From positions 558,001-622,000 of the forward strand of contig NZ_CP073136.1 in assembly GCF_023035675.1 (NCBI RefSeq): a stretch of DNA of 64,000 bases, given 5' to 3'. The DNA comes from Borrelia hermsii DAH (GTDB lineage Bacteria; Spirochaetota; Spirochaetia; Borreliales; Borreliaceae). Positions 25,457-33,646 of this stretch are shown in pieces (the first letter of the stretch is position 1; each line of letters begins with the position of its first letter). The notes beneath the pieces were generated by a model that saw only the letters and a list, made by a program, of their open reading frames with translations, made no database searches and was not told where the DNA came from. A program made the position numbers and the translations under genes.

Positions 25457-26851
25457 ATGGATGTTGGTATTTATGGGCTGGGAGTTATGGGTAGCAATTT
25501 AGCGTTAAATATTGCTGATAGCGGTTTTAACGTTTCTGTTTATAATAGAGATAGTGATAAGACGGAAATTTTCCTTGTAAATAATGCTCATAAAAAAATT
25601 CATGGGTTTAAAGATATTGAGACTTTTATTGGAAGTTTAAAAAAACCTAGAAAGATTATTTTAATGATATTAAGCTCAGCTGTGGATGAAGTCATTGAAC
25701 AAATTTTACCTTTAGTTGAAAAATTCGATATTATTATTGATGGTGGAAATTCTCATTATAAGGATACTGTAAGGAGAGAGCAGGGATTATCTTCTAAGGA
25801 TATTTATTTTGTAGGGCTTGGAATTTCAGGTGGTGAAAAGGGAGCAAGATTTGGACCTTCTTTGATGTATGGTGGTAGCAAAAAGGCTTATGGATTAATT
25901 GAGCCTATTTTAAATAAGATAGCTGCTAAGACAAGTGTTGGGGATATTTGTTCTGCTTATGTTGGTGAGAATGGAGCTGGTCATTATGTAAAGATGATTC
26001 ATAATGGGATTGAATATGCAGATATGCAACTCATTAGTGAAGCATATTTTTTTATGAAGAGAGCTTTTAATTTAGATAATTTAAGAATTTCTGAAGTATT
26101 TGACAAGTGGGGAGAAGGTGATCTCTCTAGTTATTTGATAGAAATAACATCTAATATTTTAAAATATAAGGAAAATAATGAATATTTACTTGATAAGATT
26201 TTAGATGTTGCAAATCAAAAAGGTACTGGTAAGTGGGTATCAATTGAAGCTTTACAATTAAATGTACCAGCAAATTTGATTTTTGAATCTGTATTTGCAA
26301 GGTTTTTATCAGGATTAAAACATGAACGAGTAATTGCTAGTGATATCCTTAAAATGGACGTGGATTCTGCTGAATTCGATCTTAGTGATTGGATTTTAGA
26401 TCTTTATTATGCTCTTTTGGTTTCCAAGATATTAGCTTATGTTCAGGGTTTTATGATGCTTAAGAGTGCATCTGTTAATTATTCTTGGGACTTAAATTTA
26501 GGAAAGATTTCTTTGATTTGGAGAGAGGGTTGTATAATTAAAAGCGTTTTCTTAGATAAGATTAAATTAGCTTATGATAAGAACCCGCATCTAATTAATT
26601 TACTTTTTGATGATTATTTTTTGGATATAATAAGAAATCATCAAAAATCTTTAAGGCGCATAGTTTCAAAAGCTAGTGAGATTGGAATACCTTTGCCAGC
26701 ATTTTATGCAAGTCTTTCTTTTCTAGATTCTTATTCTACTAATTATTTGCCAGCCAATTTAATTCAGGCTCAAAGAGATTTTTTTGGTGCACATAGTTTT
26801 GAAAGAATTGATTCAAAGAGAGGTGAATTTTTTCATAGTACTTGGAGATAA
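25457..26851 (+). CDS. gnd: 6-phosphogluconate dehydrogenase (decarboxylating)
   Basis: NADP-linked enzyme of the oxidative pentose phosphate pathway, giving ribulose 5-phosphate and NADPH. The 464 residues start with the Rossmann motif GLGVMGSNLALNIADSGF; then come IIDGGNSHYKDT, ISGGEKGARFGPSLMYGG, the catalytic Lys/Asn region HYVKMIHNGIEYADMQLI, and the C-terminal helix region ending RIDSKRGEFFHSTW. ATG start with AGGGGAT upstream; TATAAT at 25425-25430 is a likely -10. It is divergent from htpG. Confidence 0.96.
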   Translation: MDVGIYGLGVMGSNLALNIADSGFNVSVYNRDSDKTEIFLVNNAHKKIHGFKDIETFIGSLKKPRKIILMILSSAVDEVIEQILPLVEKFDIIIDGGNSHYKDTVRREQGLSSKDIYFVGLGISGGEKGARFGPSLMYGGSKKAYGLIEPILNKIAAKTSVGDICSAYVGENGAGHYVKMIHNGIEYADMQLISEAYFFMKRAFNLDNLRISEVFDKWGEGDLSSYLIEITSNILKYKENNEYLLDKILDVANQKGTGKWVSIEALQLNVPANLIFESVFARFLSGLKHERVIASDILKMDVDSAEFDLSDWILDLYYALLVSKILAYVQGFMMLKSASVNYSWDLNLGKISLIWREGCIIKSVFLDKIKLAYDKNPHLINLLFDDYFLDIIRNHQKSLRRIVSKASEIGIPLPAFYASLSFLDSYSTNYLPANLIQAQRDFFGAHSFERIDSKRGEFFHSTWR

Positions 26852-26866
26852 TTTGAGTTTAGTATT

Positions 26867-27406
26867 TTAAATATAATATTTGACGAATATTCCACCCATT
26901 ATATTTGTTTTAAGTCCTGCATAGAAGTAATGATATGCAATGGATTTTGCGTTTGATACAAATTCTATTGAAGGTGCTATTTTAAGTCCTAATTCTATTT
27001 GTTCTGTTAAATCATAAAGAATAGCTATTGGAATTCTAAATCCAAATCCTATTTCCATATTTATGAAATTTGATTGGGGAGATGATATGTGTATATTGCT
27101 CCCAATTCCTGTTCCAATAGATAATTTTTCTATTAATGGTATTGTAAATATTAAATCTAAGGCTGAGAGTACAAATATATTAAAATCATATATTTTTGAT
27201 TTGAGTTTGTCTTTTGACAGGTTGATACCATTAGTTCCCCCATAGCCTATTTCAAGATCAATAAATGGGAATGACATAATATAATTAAATATTGGATTTC
27301 CAATGCTCCCTCCAAATCCTATTTTTCTATCTGAGTATGAGCTTCTTCCAAATGCATTAACCCATATGCTTAGTATTAGTATTATTCTTAGCATTAACTT
27401 TTGCAT
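26867..27406 (-). CDS. Exported DUF3996-like protein, paralogue 1
   Basis: A 179-residue protein with a signal peptide (hydrophobic residues 3-17, ending NAFG) and Gly-rich alternating strands: KIGFGGSIGNPIF, LEIGYGGTNGI, SIGTGIGSNIHI, MEIGFGFRIPI, ELGLKIAPS. It belongs to the same Borrelia-restricted style of small outer-membrane/periplasmic beta proteins as the next two genes, which I link to DUF3996 from memory. It is the most diverged of the three and lacks the shared FAGIGMR ending. GGGGAT ribosome site. Function unknown. Confidence 0.7.
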   Translation of the reverse strand: MQKLMLRIILILSIWVNAFGRSSYSDRKIGFGGSIGNPIFNYIMSFPFIDLEIGYGGTNGINLSKDKLKSKIYDFNIFVLSALDLIFTIPLIEKLSIGTGIGSNIHISSPQSNFINMEIGFGFRIPIAILYDLTEQIELGLKIAPSIEFVSNAKSIAYHYFYAGLKTNIMGGIFVKYYI

Positions 27407-27489
27407 TAAATCCCCAACAATTAATATTTTTATATCATTATATTTTAATTATATTTTATTATTGATGATTAATAAAATATAATAGGGGG

Positions 27490-27508
27490 AATCCAATTGA
27501 TTTGGATT
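27490..27508 (-). terminator. Weak hairpin after the second paralogue
   Basis: AATCCAA (27490-27496) pairs with TTGGATT (27502-27508) around a 5-nt loop, between paralogues 2 and 1. A 7-bp AT-rich stem is only a possible terminator. Confidence 0.3.
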
Positions 27509-27545
27509 TATTGAAAATCTGAGATGTTTATAATGATGTTTATTT

Positions 27546-28064
27546 TTATGCAAGCCAGAGTCTCATGCCAATTCCAGCAAATAGTTCCCATTTTTGTTTT
27601 GGATTGCCACCTCCGATGCCCCAAATATTGACACCTGGTCCAGATTTTAAGAACATGTCAAAATTTTTTTTGATAATTGGTATATTTAGGGTGAGAGATA
27701 TTCTAATGCCGATATTTGTCGAATCATAGACTTTGTGGGTCTTTTGCCATTCAGATAGCCACCATAATCCATAAATGCCAATTCCTAGTGAAGCGTCTAT
27801 CGTATTAGATTGTTCAGGCACATTTGATGAGAGCACAGCAAATTCTAGAGAAGCAAATAATATATTGAAATTGGTAAATAGATTTCTTAGTCCGTTGTAA
27901 ATCCCAATTTCTATTTCTATGTTTTTACCCAAGATTAGTTGAAATGAATTTGACAATGGGCCTAGGACTCCAATTCCAAAATAACCTTTTTTATTTATGT
28001 ATGAATCCTTTGCTGAAATATTAAAATAGTTTATTAGTAGTAGGATTAAGATTATTTTTTTCAT
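27546..28064 (-). CDS. Exported DUF3996-like protein, paralogue 2
   Basis: A 172-residue protein with a signal peptide (MKKIILILLLINYFNISA|K) and a beta-rich mature part. Markers shared with paralogue 3 are the GLGVLGPL-like opening (GIGVLGPLSNSF), IEIGIYNGLRNLF, the glycine-tryptophan segment GIGIYGLWWLSEW, a KSGPGVNIWG strand, and the ending ELFAGIGMRLWLA. This ending repeats almost exactly in paralogue 3, so the two are tandem duplicates. Probable outer-membrane or periplasmic location; function unknown. Confidence 0.75.
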   Translation of the reverse strand: MKKIILILLLINYFNISAKDSYINKKGYFGIGVLGPLSNSFQLILGKNIEIEIGIYNGLRNLFTNFNILFASLEFAVLSSNVPEQSNTIDASLGIGIYGLWWLSEWQKTHKVYDSTNIGIRISLTLNIPIIKKNFDMFLKSGPGVNIWGIGGGNPKQKWELFAGIGMRLWLA

Positions 28065-28297
28065 GCACTAAGAGATCCTTTCATTTTTAAGTATATGCTT
28101 GCTTTTAAGCAGAAGTAATAGTATCAACTGTTATTTTTAAGCAAAATGCATATTCATAAATTTTAGCAAATTAAATATTGATACTTTATAAGTTTTTTGT
28201 CAAGATTTGTTGTAATATTAGTGCTATTTATTATTTTAATATCATTTAATGTTTTTAATGATATGATTAAAATTTATTTTAATATTTTACTTGATTT

Positions 28298-28328
28298 ATA
28301 AAGAGAAGTACTAAGTACTTCTCTTTAT
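28298..28328 (-). terminator. Hairpin terminator after paralogue 3
   Basis: A perfect 13-bp stem including AAAGAGAAGTA (28300-28310) with TACTTCTCTTT (28316-28326) and two further A-T pairs at the base, around the 5-nt loop CTAAG. It lies 14 bp downstream of the minus-strand stop at 28342. Confidence 0.7.
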
Positions 28329-28341
28329 GTGATAGTTATTC

Positions 28342-28857
28342 TTATGCAACCCAAAATCTCATACCGATCCCAGCAAATATTTCCCATCTCAGCCCAACTC
28401 CACTGCTCCAAATATTTAACCCAAGACCAGGTGCTACTTTTAAAAATATATCAAATTTTTTTCTGGTTATTGCAAGATTGAGAATCAGCGGTAATCTTGC
28501 TCCTAAGCTCATTGGCCCACTGTTTGCTTGACCGTTGCCCAATCTTGAGAACCATATTGTTCCATAACCACCCCCTCCAATAGCAAAATCTAGGATGTTA
28601 TCTATATTCTTAAAAGCGTGTGTGTAAAAGATATAATCTATTGCAAGAAATAAGGTTTGCCAATCTTTAAAAATGTTATTTGTTCCATTATAAACGCCTA
28701 AGTCTATGTCAAAATTTTTAATGTTGATTTCTAATGCAATTGGGAATGGCAGCAAGATTCCCAGGCCGAATTTGCTTCTTGTTGCTGATGTTGGGTTTGC
28801 AAAAGCAGATGTTGATAATAACATAAACATTAAAGCAAGAATGTTCTTTTTTTTCAT
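28342..28857 (-). CDS. Exported DUF3996-like protein, paralogue 3
   Basis: A 171-residue protein with a signal peptide (MKKKNILALMFMLLSTSAFA|N). The mature protein parallels paralogue 2: FGLGILLPFPIALEI, DIDLGVYNGTNNIF, GGGGYGTIWFSRLG, FLKVAPGLGLNIWSSG, and EIFAGIGMRFWVA at the end. It is followed by its own terminator, so it is likely transcribed apart from paralogues 2 and 1. AAGGA ribosome site just before ATG. Function unknown. Confidence 0.75.
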   Translation of the reverse strand: MKKKNILALMFMLLSTSAFANPTSATRSKFGLGILLPFPIALEINIKNFDIDLGVYNGTNNIFKDWQTLFLAIDYIFYTHAFKNIDNILDFAIGGGGYGTIWFSRLGNGQANSGPMSLGARLPLILNLAITRKKFDIFLKVAPGLGLNIWSSGVGLRWEIFAGIGMRFWVA

Positions 28858-29402
28858 AAGTTTTTTCCTTTAATTATGAGATTTTATATTTAATTTATAT
28901 TAAATTTAATTCTGAATTGGCCTAATTCAATAGGTTTGCACTAGGTATAAGTTTTTCTTATAATTTGTTGTCTGCTAATTTTATGTTCATAGTCAATTTT
29001 CTTTTGATGGGTAAATTAATTGCTAGAATTGACGAGTAAGCGTTAATTTTGATTTTAATAATTCATATAAGGATCCATCATGGAAATTTAATTATAATTT
29101 TGCCTGGACTGTTTAAATGTTCTTTTGTGAGTATTGTTTATAATAACCATTTAAGTTATCGGGTATTATTGTTCTTAATAATTTAAACGGTTGACATTTA
29201 TATTTTTGCTTATATTATGTAGGATAGTTGTATTAGATTTCATTTTTATTATGTATGATATTTTAACATTGTTTTATATTTATTTAGTATTGAAGTTTTT
29301 GATTTATAATTGATACATTAGAGTATGAGTGATATGTGAAATTTGAATAAAATTTATGAGTGTTCTATTTTATATTATTAGTTATATCATTAAGAGGCAT
29401 TT
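28858..29402. other. Intergenic region upstream of the chemotaxis operon
   Basis: About 545 bp without a convincing coding frame, between divergent paralogue 3 and cheW. It carries a good sigma-70-like promoter near 29191 and about 180 bp of possible leader before cheW. No RNA gene recognised. Confidence 0.6.
29191..29218 (+). promoter_or_regulatory. Candidate promoter for the chemotaxis operon
   Basis: A consensus -35 TTGACA (29191-29196), a 16-bp spacer and TATTAT (29213-29218). Transcription would start near 29225 and leave an unusually long leader of about 178 nt to the cheW ATG. Confidence 0.5.
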
Positions 29403-29939
29403 ATGGAATTAGAAACCGATGTACAGGGTACATTAAGTCAGTATCTTTTGTTTAGTTTAGATGAACTTTATGCGATTGAGATTAAATATGTTGTTGAGGT
29501 ATTAGAGTATACTAAAATCTCAAAAATACCAAGAACTCCTGATTATATGGCAGGAATAATCAATAATAGAGGCAAAATAGTTCCAATAATTGATATTAGA
29601 AAGCAATTTGGTATGCAAGAGCGTAAAGTTAGTGATGATGGGATTAAGAAAAAAGACGTTGATATTTCAAATATTATTATATTAACTTTGGTATATGAAG
29701 GTGATGAATTAAATCTTGGAATTTTGGTAGATTATGTTAATGAGGTTCTTGAGTTAAATTCATCTGATATTGATGATGCTCCAAAAATTGGTACGGGATT
29801 CAATTCAAGATTTATATCTGGAATTGGTAAGCGTAATAATAAATTTATTATTATTCTTGATATAGAAAATCTATTTGATATTAAAGAACTCTCCAAATTT
29901 AAAAATACTACAGTATCTGATCAAGATGATGAGCAATAG
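29403..29939 (+). CDS. cheW: Chemotaxis coupling protein CheW
   Basis: An adaptor that links chemoreceptors to CheA. The 178 residues hold one CheW domain: QYLLFSLDELYAIEIKYVVEVLEY (first SH3-like barrel), RTPDYMAGIINNRGKIVPIIDIR (the conserved coupling loop), then LGILVDYVNEVLEL and FISGIGKRNNKFIIILDIENLF. A charged tail of about 15 residues follows. AAGAGG lies upstream of ATG. First gene of a six-gene operon with STAS, cheA, cheB, an MCP-like gene and cheY. Confidence 0.93.
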   Translation: MELETDVQGTLSQYLLFSLDELYAIEIKYVVEVLEYTKISKIPRTPDYMAGIINNRGKIVPIIDIRKQFGMQERKVSDDGIKKKDVDISNIIILTLVYEGDELNLGILVDYVNEVLELNSSDIDDAPKIGTGFNSRFISGIGKRNNKFIIILDIENLFDIKELSKFKNTTVSDQDDEQ

Positions 29940-29953
29940 GAGTTTTACGTGTT

Positions 29954-30265
29954 ATGATTTATAACCCAGAAGGAGAACTTGTAGTAAACAGCATTTTTAA
30001 GGTTAAAGAAGATCTTTTAAATATTCTTAAGGATATGAAGGAAAAAGAGACGCTCGTCATTAATCTTTCAAATGTAGAGAAAATAGATATTACTTTTATA
30101 CAAATTTTGTATGCTTCCAATAAATATGCTAAAGATAGAAACCTACTTGTAAAGATAGAATATCCATCTGATGAAGTTTTAAGTTCATTGATGTATGGTG
30201 GATTTTTAAATGATATTGAGGATATTGATAACTTGGATTTAAGCCTTAGTTTAATTGAATTTTAG
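29954..30265 (+). CDS. STAS-domain protein
   Basis: A 103-residue single STAS domain like anti-sigma-factor antagonists and the small STAS proteins found in chemotaxis operons. The core is LVINLSNVEKIDITFIQILYA; the usual phosphorylated Ser of the D-S-S-G loop is replaced by the D-I-T-F version, closer to the D-T-A-x-L-Q form of chemotaxis STAS proteins. It starts 14 bp after cheW with AGGAG upstream. Its job in the signalling complex is not known. Confidence 0.8.
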   Translation: MIYNPEGELVVNSIFKVKEDLLNILKDMKEKETLVINLSNVEKIDITFIQILYASNKYAKDRNLLVKIEYPSDEVLSSLMYGGFLNDIEDIDNLDLSLSLIEF

Positions 30266-30288
30266 TTTTATGTATTTAAGGGCAATTT

Positions 30289-32433
30289 ATGAATAGTAGT
30301 GATATGATTGATAAATTTAAAGATTCTTTTAAAGAAGAGTCTATAGAGAATATTTCAGATATTGAACACGCACTTCTTAATATTGAATTTGAATCGGGAG
30401 AAGAGGTTATCAATTCTATTTTTAGAAATTTTCATACAATAAAGGGTAGTGCTGGAATGTTTGGTTTTAATCTGACAGCTTCTCTTGTGCATGAAATAGA
30501 AACAGTTCTTGATCCTATAAAGGAAGGTTCTGATAAATTTAATCAGGATACTGTTGATGCCACTTTAATGGCAGTTGATTTTATTCGCGAACTAATTGAA
30601 GGAGATGAAGCTATTGATGAGAGCGCATATAAGGCTCGTGAAAAAGATTTAATAGATACAATCAAGAAAGGGCGTGGTGTTGGATTTAATAATACAGTTT
30701 TAAGCTCTACTAATGAAGAGCAGACAAGCGTATCTAATGATTTGGATTCTCAAAAATCTGTCTTGGATGCATCTTTAGAGCAAGGTAAATTTGATGATGA
30801 GGCTTTAAATATTGAGACTAAAGTTTATAGAATTCTTTTCTCACCCTCAAAGGGAATTTTATTTCATGGGCACAAACCAATCAATTTTTTAAAGAAATTA
30901 TTAAATTTAGGAAATGGGCAAGTTAGGGCTAGAGTAAGAAATATTCCTGATTTGGAATTAATATCTCCTGATAATGTTTATGTTGAGTGGGAAGTCAAAT
31001 TAGAGACAGAAGAGAGTAAAAGTTCTATAGAAGATATTTTTATGTTCTTGGATGGGCAGTCAAAAATTGTTGTTGAAGAAGTTGATGCATCTTATGAAAT
31101 ACCTGAGGCTTTTGAACTTGATTTCTTAGCAGATAATTTAGATAAAGGTGTTAATGAAGTCTTTTTTGAAGAAAATCAAAGTCCATCTGAATCAAAAGAG
31201 ATATCTAATAATAAGATGTCTTTGGGTAGTGTTGGAGCTAATTTTAATGATGATACTGCTAAGAGTAAAGTAAATATTGCAAGTATTAAGGTTGATTCAA
31301 AGAAATTAGATCATTTAGTAAATCTTGTTGGTGAGCTTGTTACAATTCAATCTAAGCTTGCAAAGGAAGCTGAGAGTAGTAATAATAATATTTTAAATTC
31401 AATTTCAGCTGAATTTTCTTTGCTTATTAATGAGCTTAGAGATTATACTACAGGACTTAGAACAGTTCCTATTGAGATTTTATTTGTGAAATTTCAAAGA
31501 ATAGTTAAGGATTTATCTGCTCAGCTTGGCAAATCAATTCGTTATTATGCACAAGGTGGGGATACTGTTCTTGATAAGAGTATTATTGAAAGGTTAAATG
31601 AACCTTTAGTGCATTTAATAAGGAATTCAATTGACCATGGAATTGAATCAGCTGAGGAGAGAATAAAGGCAGGAAAGGAGCCCCAAGGTATCATTAAGCT
31701 TTCTGCACATCAATCAGGTGATTCTGTGATTGTTATTATTGAAGATGATGGTAGAGGGCTTAATAAGCTTAAGATACTTAGGAGAGCTGTAGAGAAAAAT
31801 ATCATATCTGAGAATGTTTCAAAAACTTTATCAGATGTGGATGTTTATAATTTAATTTTTGAACCTGGATTTTCAACAGCTGATGTTGTTACAAATATAT
31901 CAGGGCGTGGCGTTGGAATGGATGTTGTTAGAAAACAGGTGGAGTCTCTTAGAGGAAGTGTGATTCTTGAGAGTGAATTTGGTAAATATACTCGCATAAA
32001 GTTGGTTTTCCCTTTGACTTTGGCAATTATTGAAGGGTGGCTTGTTAGAGTAGAGAATGAGTATTTTATTGTGCCTCTCTCTAGTGTTGAGTCTTGTCTT
32101 GAGGCTGACAAATTGATTTCTAAAGTATGTGTTCTTGAAAATAATAATAATGTTATGAATTATAGAGGGAGTATGATTAGCTTTATACGCCTTAGAGAGT
32201 TTTTTGAAATATCTGATGAAAAAAGTGATAGTGAGCATGTTGTTGTTGTTAATACAAATAGTGGTAAAATAGGAATTGTAGTAGATGAGGTATTAGGACA
32301 GCATCAGACCGTTATAAAGACTTTAGGTAAACTTTATTCTAAAGTGGAAGGAGTTTCTGGGGCTACAATACTTGGAGATGGTAGCCTAGCGTTAGTAATT
32401 GATATTGATACAATAACTAAGATTATAAGGTAG
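30289..32433 (+). CDS. cheA: Chemotaxis histidine kinase CheA
   Basis: A 714-residue kinase with P1 to P5 domains in order: HPt domain with phospho-His at residue 49 (NFHTIKGSAGMFGF), a P2 response-regulator-binding segment (about 180-275), the dimerisation helices (about 340-410, VNLVGELVTIQSKLA), the HATPase domain (EPLVHLIRNSIDHGIE N-box, EDDGRGLN G1, ISGRGVGMDVV G2), and a C-terminal CheW-like P5 ending LVIDIDTITKIIR. All catalytic elements look intact. It would phosphorylate the cheY and possibly the CheB of this operon, though that CheB has lost its acceptor Asp. Confidence 0.96.
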   Translation: MNSSDMIDKFKDSFKEESIENISDIEHALLNIEFESGEEVINSIFRNFHTIKGSAGMFGFNLTASLVHEIETVLDPIKEGSDKFNQDTVDATLMAVDFIRELIEGDEAIDESAYKAREKDLIDTIKKGRGVGFNNTVLSSTNEEQTSVSNDLDSQKSVLDASLEQGKFDDEALNIETKVYRILFSPSKGILFHGHKPINFLKKLLNLGNGQVRARVRNIPDLELISPDNVYVEWEVKLETEESKSSIEDIFMFLDGQSKIVVEEVDASYEIPEAFELDFLADNLDKGVNEVFFEENQSPSESKEISNNKMSLGSVGANFNDDTAKSKVNIASIKVDSKKLDHLVNLVGELVTIQSKLAKEAESSNNNILNSISAEFSLLINELRDYTTGLRTVPIEILFVKFQRIVKDLSAQLGKSIRYYAQGGDTVLDKSIIERLNEPLVHLIRNSIDHGIESAEERIKAGKEPQGIIKLSAHQSGDSVIVIIEDDGRGLNKLKILRRAVEKNIISENVSKTLSDVDVYNLIFEPGFSTADVVTNISGRGVGMDVVRKQVESLRGSVILESEFGKYTRIKLVFPLTLAIIEGWLVRVENEYFIVPLSSVESCLEADKLISKVCVLENNNNVMNYRGSMISFIRLREFFEISDEKSDSEHVVVVNTNSGKIGIVVDEVLGQHQTVIKTLGKLYSKVEGVSGATILGDGSLALVIDIDTITKIIR

Positions 32434-32494
32434 CATGTTTTAACGTAATATATTTTTGAGGCTTTATAAGGTAGGTTTATATTAAAGAATAATA

Positions 32495-33646
32495 ATGAAA
32501 ATATTGGTAATTGATATTCAGGGTCTTATAAGACAGGTTTTTGTTAGGGCTTTTGCTAAGGATATGGATATTGAGGTATTAAATCCAGGTTCTAATTCTT
32601 TAAACCTTATTAATATTTTTTTACAAAAATTTCCTGATTTGGTTATTATTGTCGAGAATACGGCCAAGTCGCATTTTGGACTTGCGCTTAATAATGTTCT
32701 TAATAATATTTCACTTCCTGTTGTATTTATAGCAGAAGATGAAGTTTATCCAAAGTTTGGATTTCTTGAGCCTAAGAAAGATAAAATTAAATTAATAATA
32801 AATAAACTTAACTTTAAACTTACAGTTAATTTATTTAGAAGTGATTATTTGAATTTAATAAAATCTGAGATCAAAAAACTAGCTGATAATAAATTTATTG
32901 CTTCTTGTGAGACTAAAAGGATAAAAGCTCCTGATTTTTTTGCTAAATCTGAGAGTGAAAAATCTGAGGGTGATATTGTTGGTATAACAAAGAGCTATAA
33001 GGTTTCAGATGTTATTAATGTTGCGCCCAAAAATGATCCAGACGTTGTTCTAAGATACCAAGGTGTTATTAATAAAAATAAAACTGGGAAAGTTATTTTT
33101 GTTGGTTCTTCAACCGGTGGTACTGAGGCTTTAAGAGTTTTTTTAAAGTCTTTTAAGAAAGACTCCCCTCCAATTGTTATCGTTCAACATATGCCAGGGG
33201 GATTTACAACATCTTTTGCTAAAAGTTTGAATAATGAACTTGAAGTTGATGTAAAAGAGGCTGAAGATGGAGATATTTTAAGGCCCGGTCTTGTAATAAT
33301 TGCAAATGGTAATTATCATTTAATTGTGAAATATGCTAGTGGGAGTTATTTTGTTAATCTGTTAGATGGTCCTTTAGTTAGCAGACATAAGCCTTCTGTT
33401 AATGTGTTGTTCCGTTCTGCTGCTATGTATGCCGGGGAAAATGCTATTGGAGTTATGCTTACGGGAATGGGGGATGATGGTGCTTGTTGCATGCTTGAGA
33501 TGAAGAGAAGTGGTGCATATAACATTGCTCAAGATCAAGTAACATCTGTAGTATTTGGTATGCCTATGGAGGCAATAAAAATAGGTGCTGTAGATAAGGT
33601 CCTTCCTTTAAATAAAATATCTGAATATATTTTAAGGAGATCTTAA
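32495..33646 (+). CDS. cheB: CheB-type methylesterase with degenerate receiver domain
   Basis: Removes methyl groups from chemoreceptor glutamates. The C-terminal catalytic half (about residues 195-383) has its triad: Ser in VGSSTGGTEAL, His in VQHMPGGFT and Asp in GMGDDGA. The N-terminal half is receiver-like, but the acidic pair reads VIDIQG instead of VxDDS, the phospho-acceptor Asp position reads PDLVIIVENT (Val in place of Asp), the Thr/Ser site is FIAED, and the Lys-Pro is EPKK. Phosphorylation control by CheA therefore looks impossible by the normal route. The 383-residue length is typical. The next gene's start overlaps its stop codon. Confidence 0.9.
   Translation: MKILVIDIQGLIRQVFVRAFAKDMDIEVLNPGSNSLNLINIFLQKFPDLVIIVENTAKSHFGLALNNVLNNISLPVVFIAEDEVYPKFGFLEPKKDKIKLIINKLNFKLTVNLFRSDYLNLIKSEIKKLADNKFIASCETKRIKAPDFFAKSESEKSEGDIVGITKSYKVSDVINVAPKNDPDVVLRYQGVINKNKTGKVIFVGSSTGGTEALRVFLKSFKKDSPPIVIVQHMPGGFTTSFAKSLNNELEVDVKEAEDGDILRPGLVIIANGNYHLIVKYASGSYFVNLLDGPLVSRHKPSVNVLFRSAAMYAGENAIGVMLTGMGDDGACCMLEMKRSGAYNIAQDQVTSVVFGMPMEAIKIGAVDKVLPLNKISEYILRRS

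Noticed and set aside
32495..32800. CheB receiver considered as evidence of a pseudogene
   Set aside because: The frame is intact, the catalytic triad is complete and the gene is embedded in a tight operon, so altered regulation is more likely than decay.
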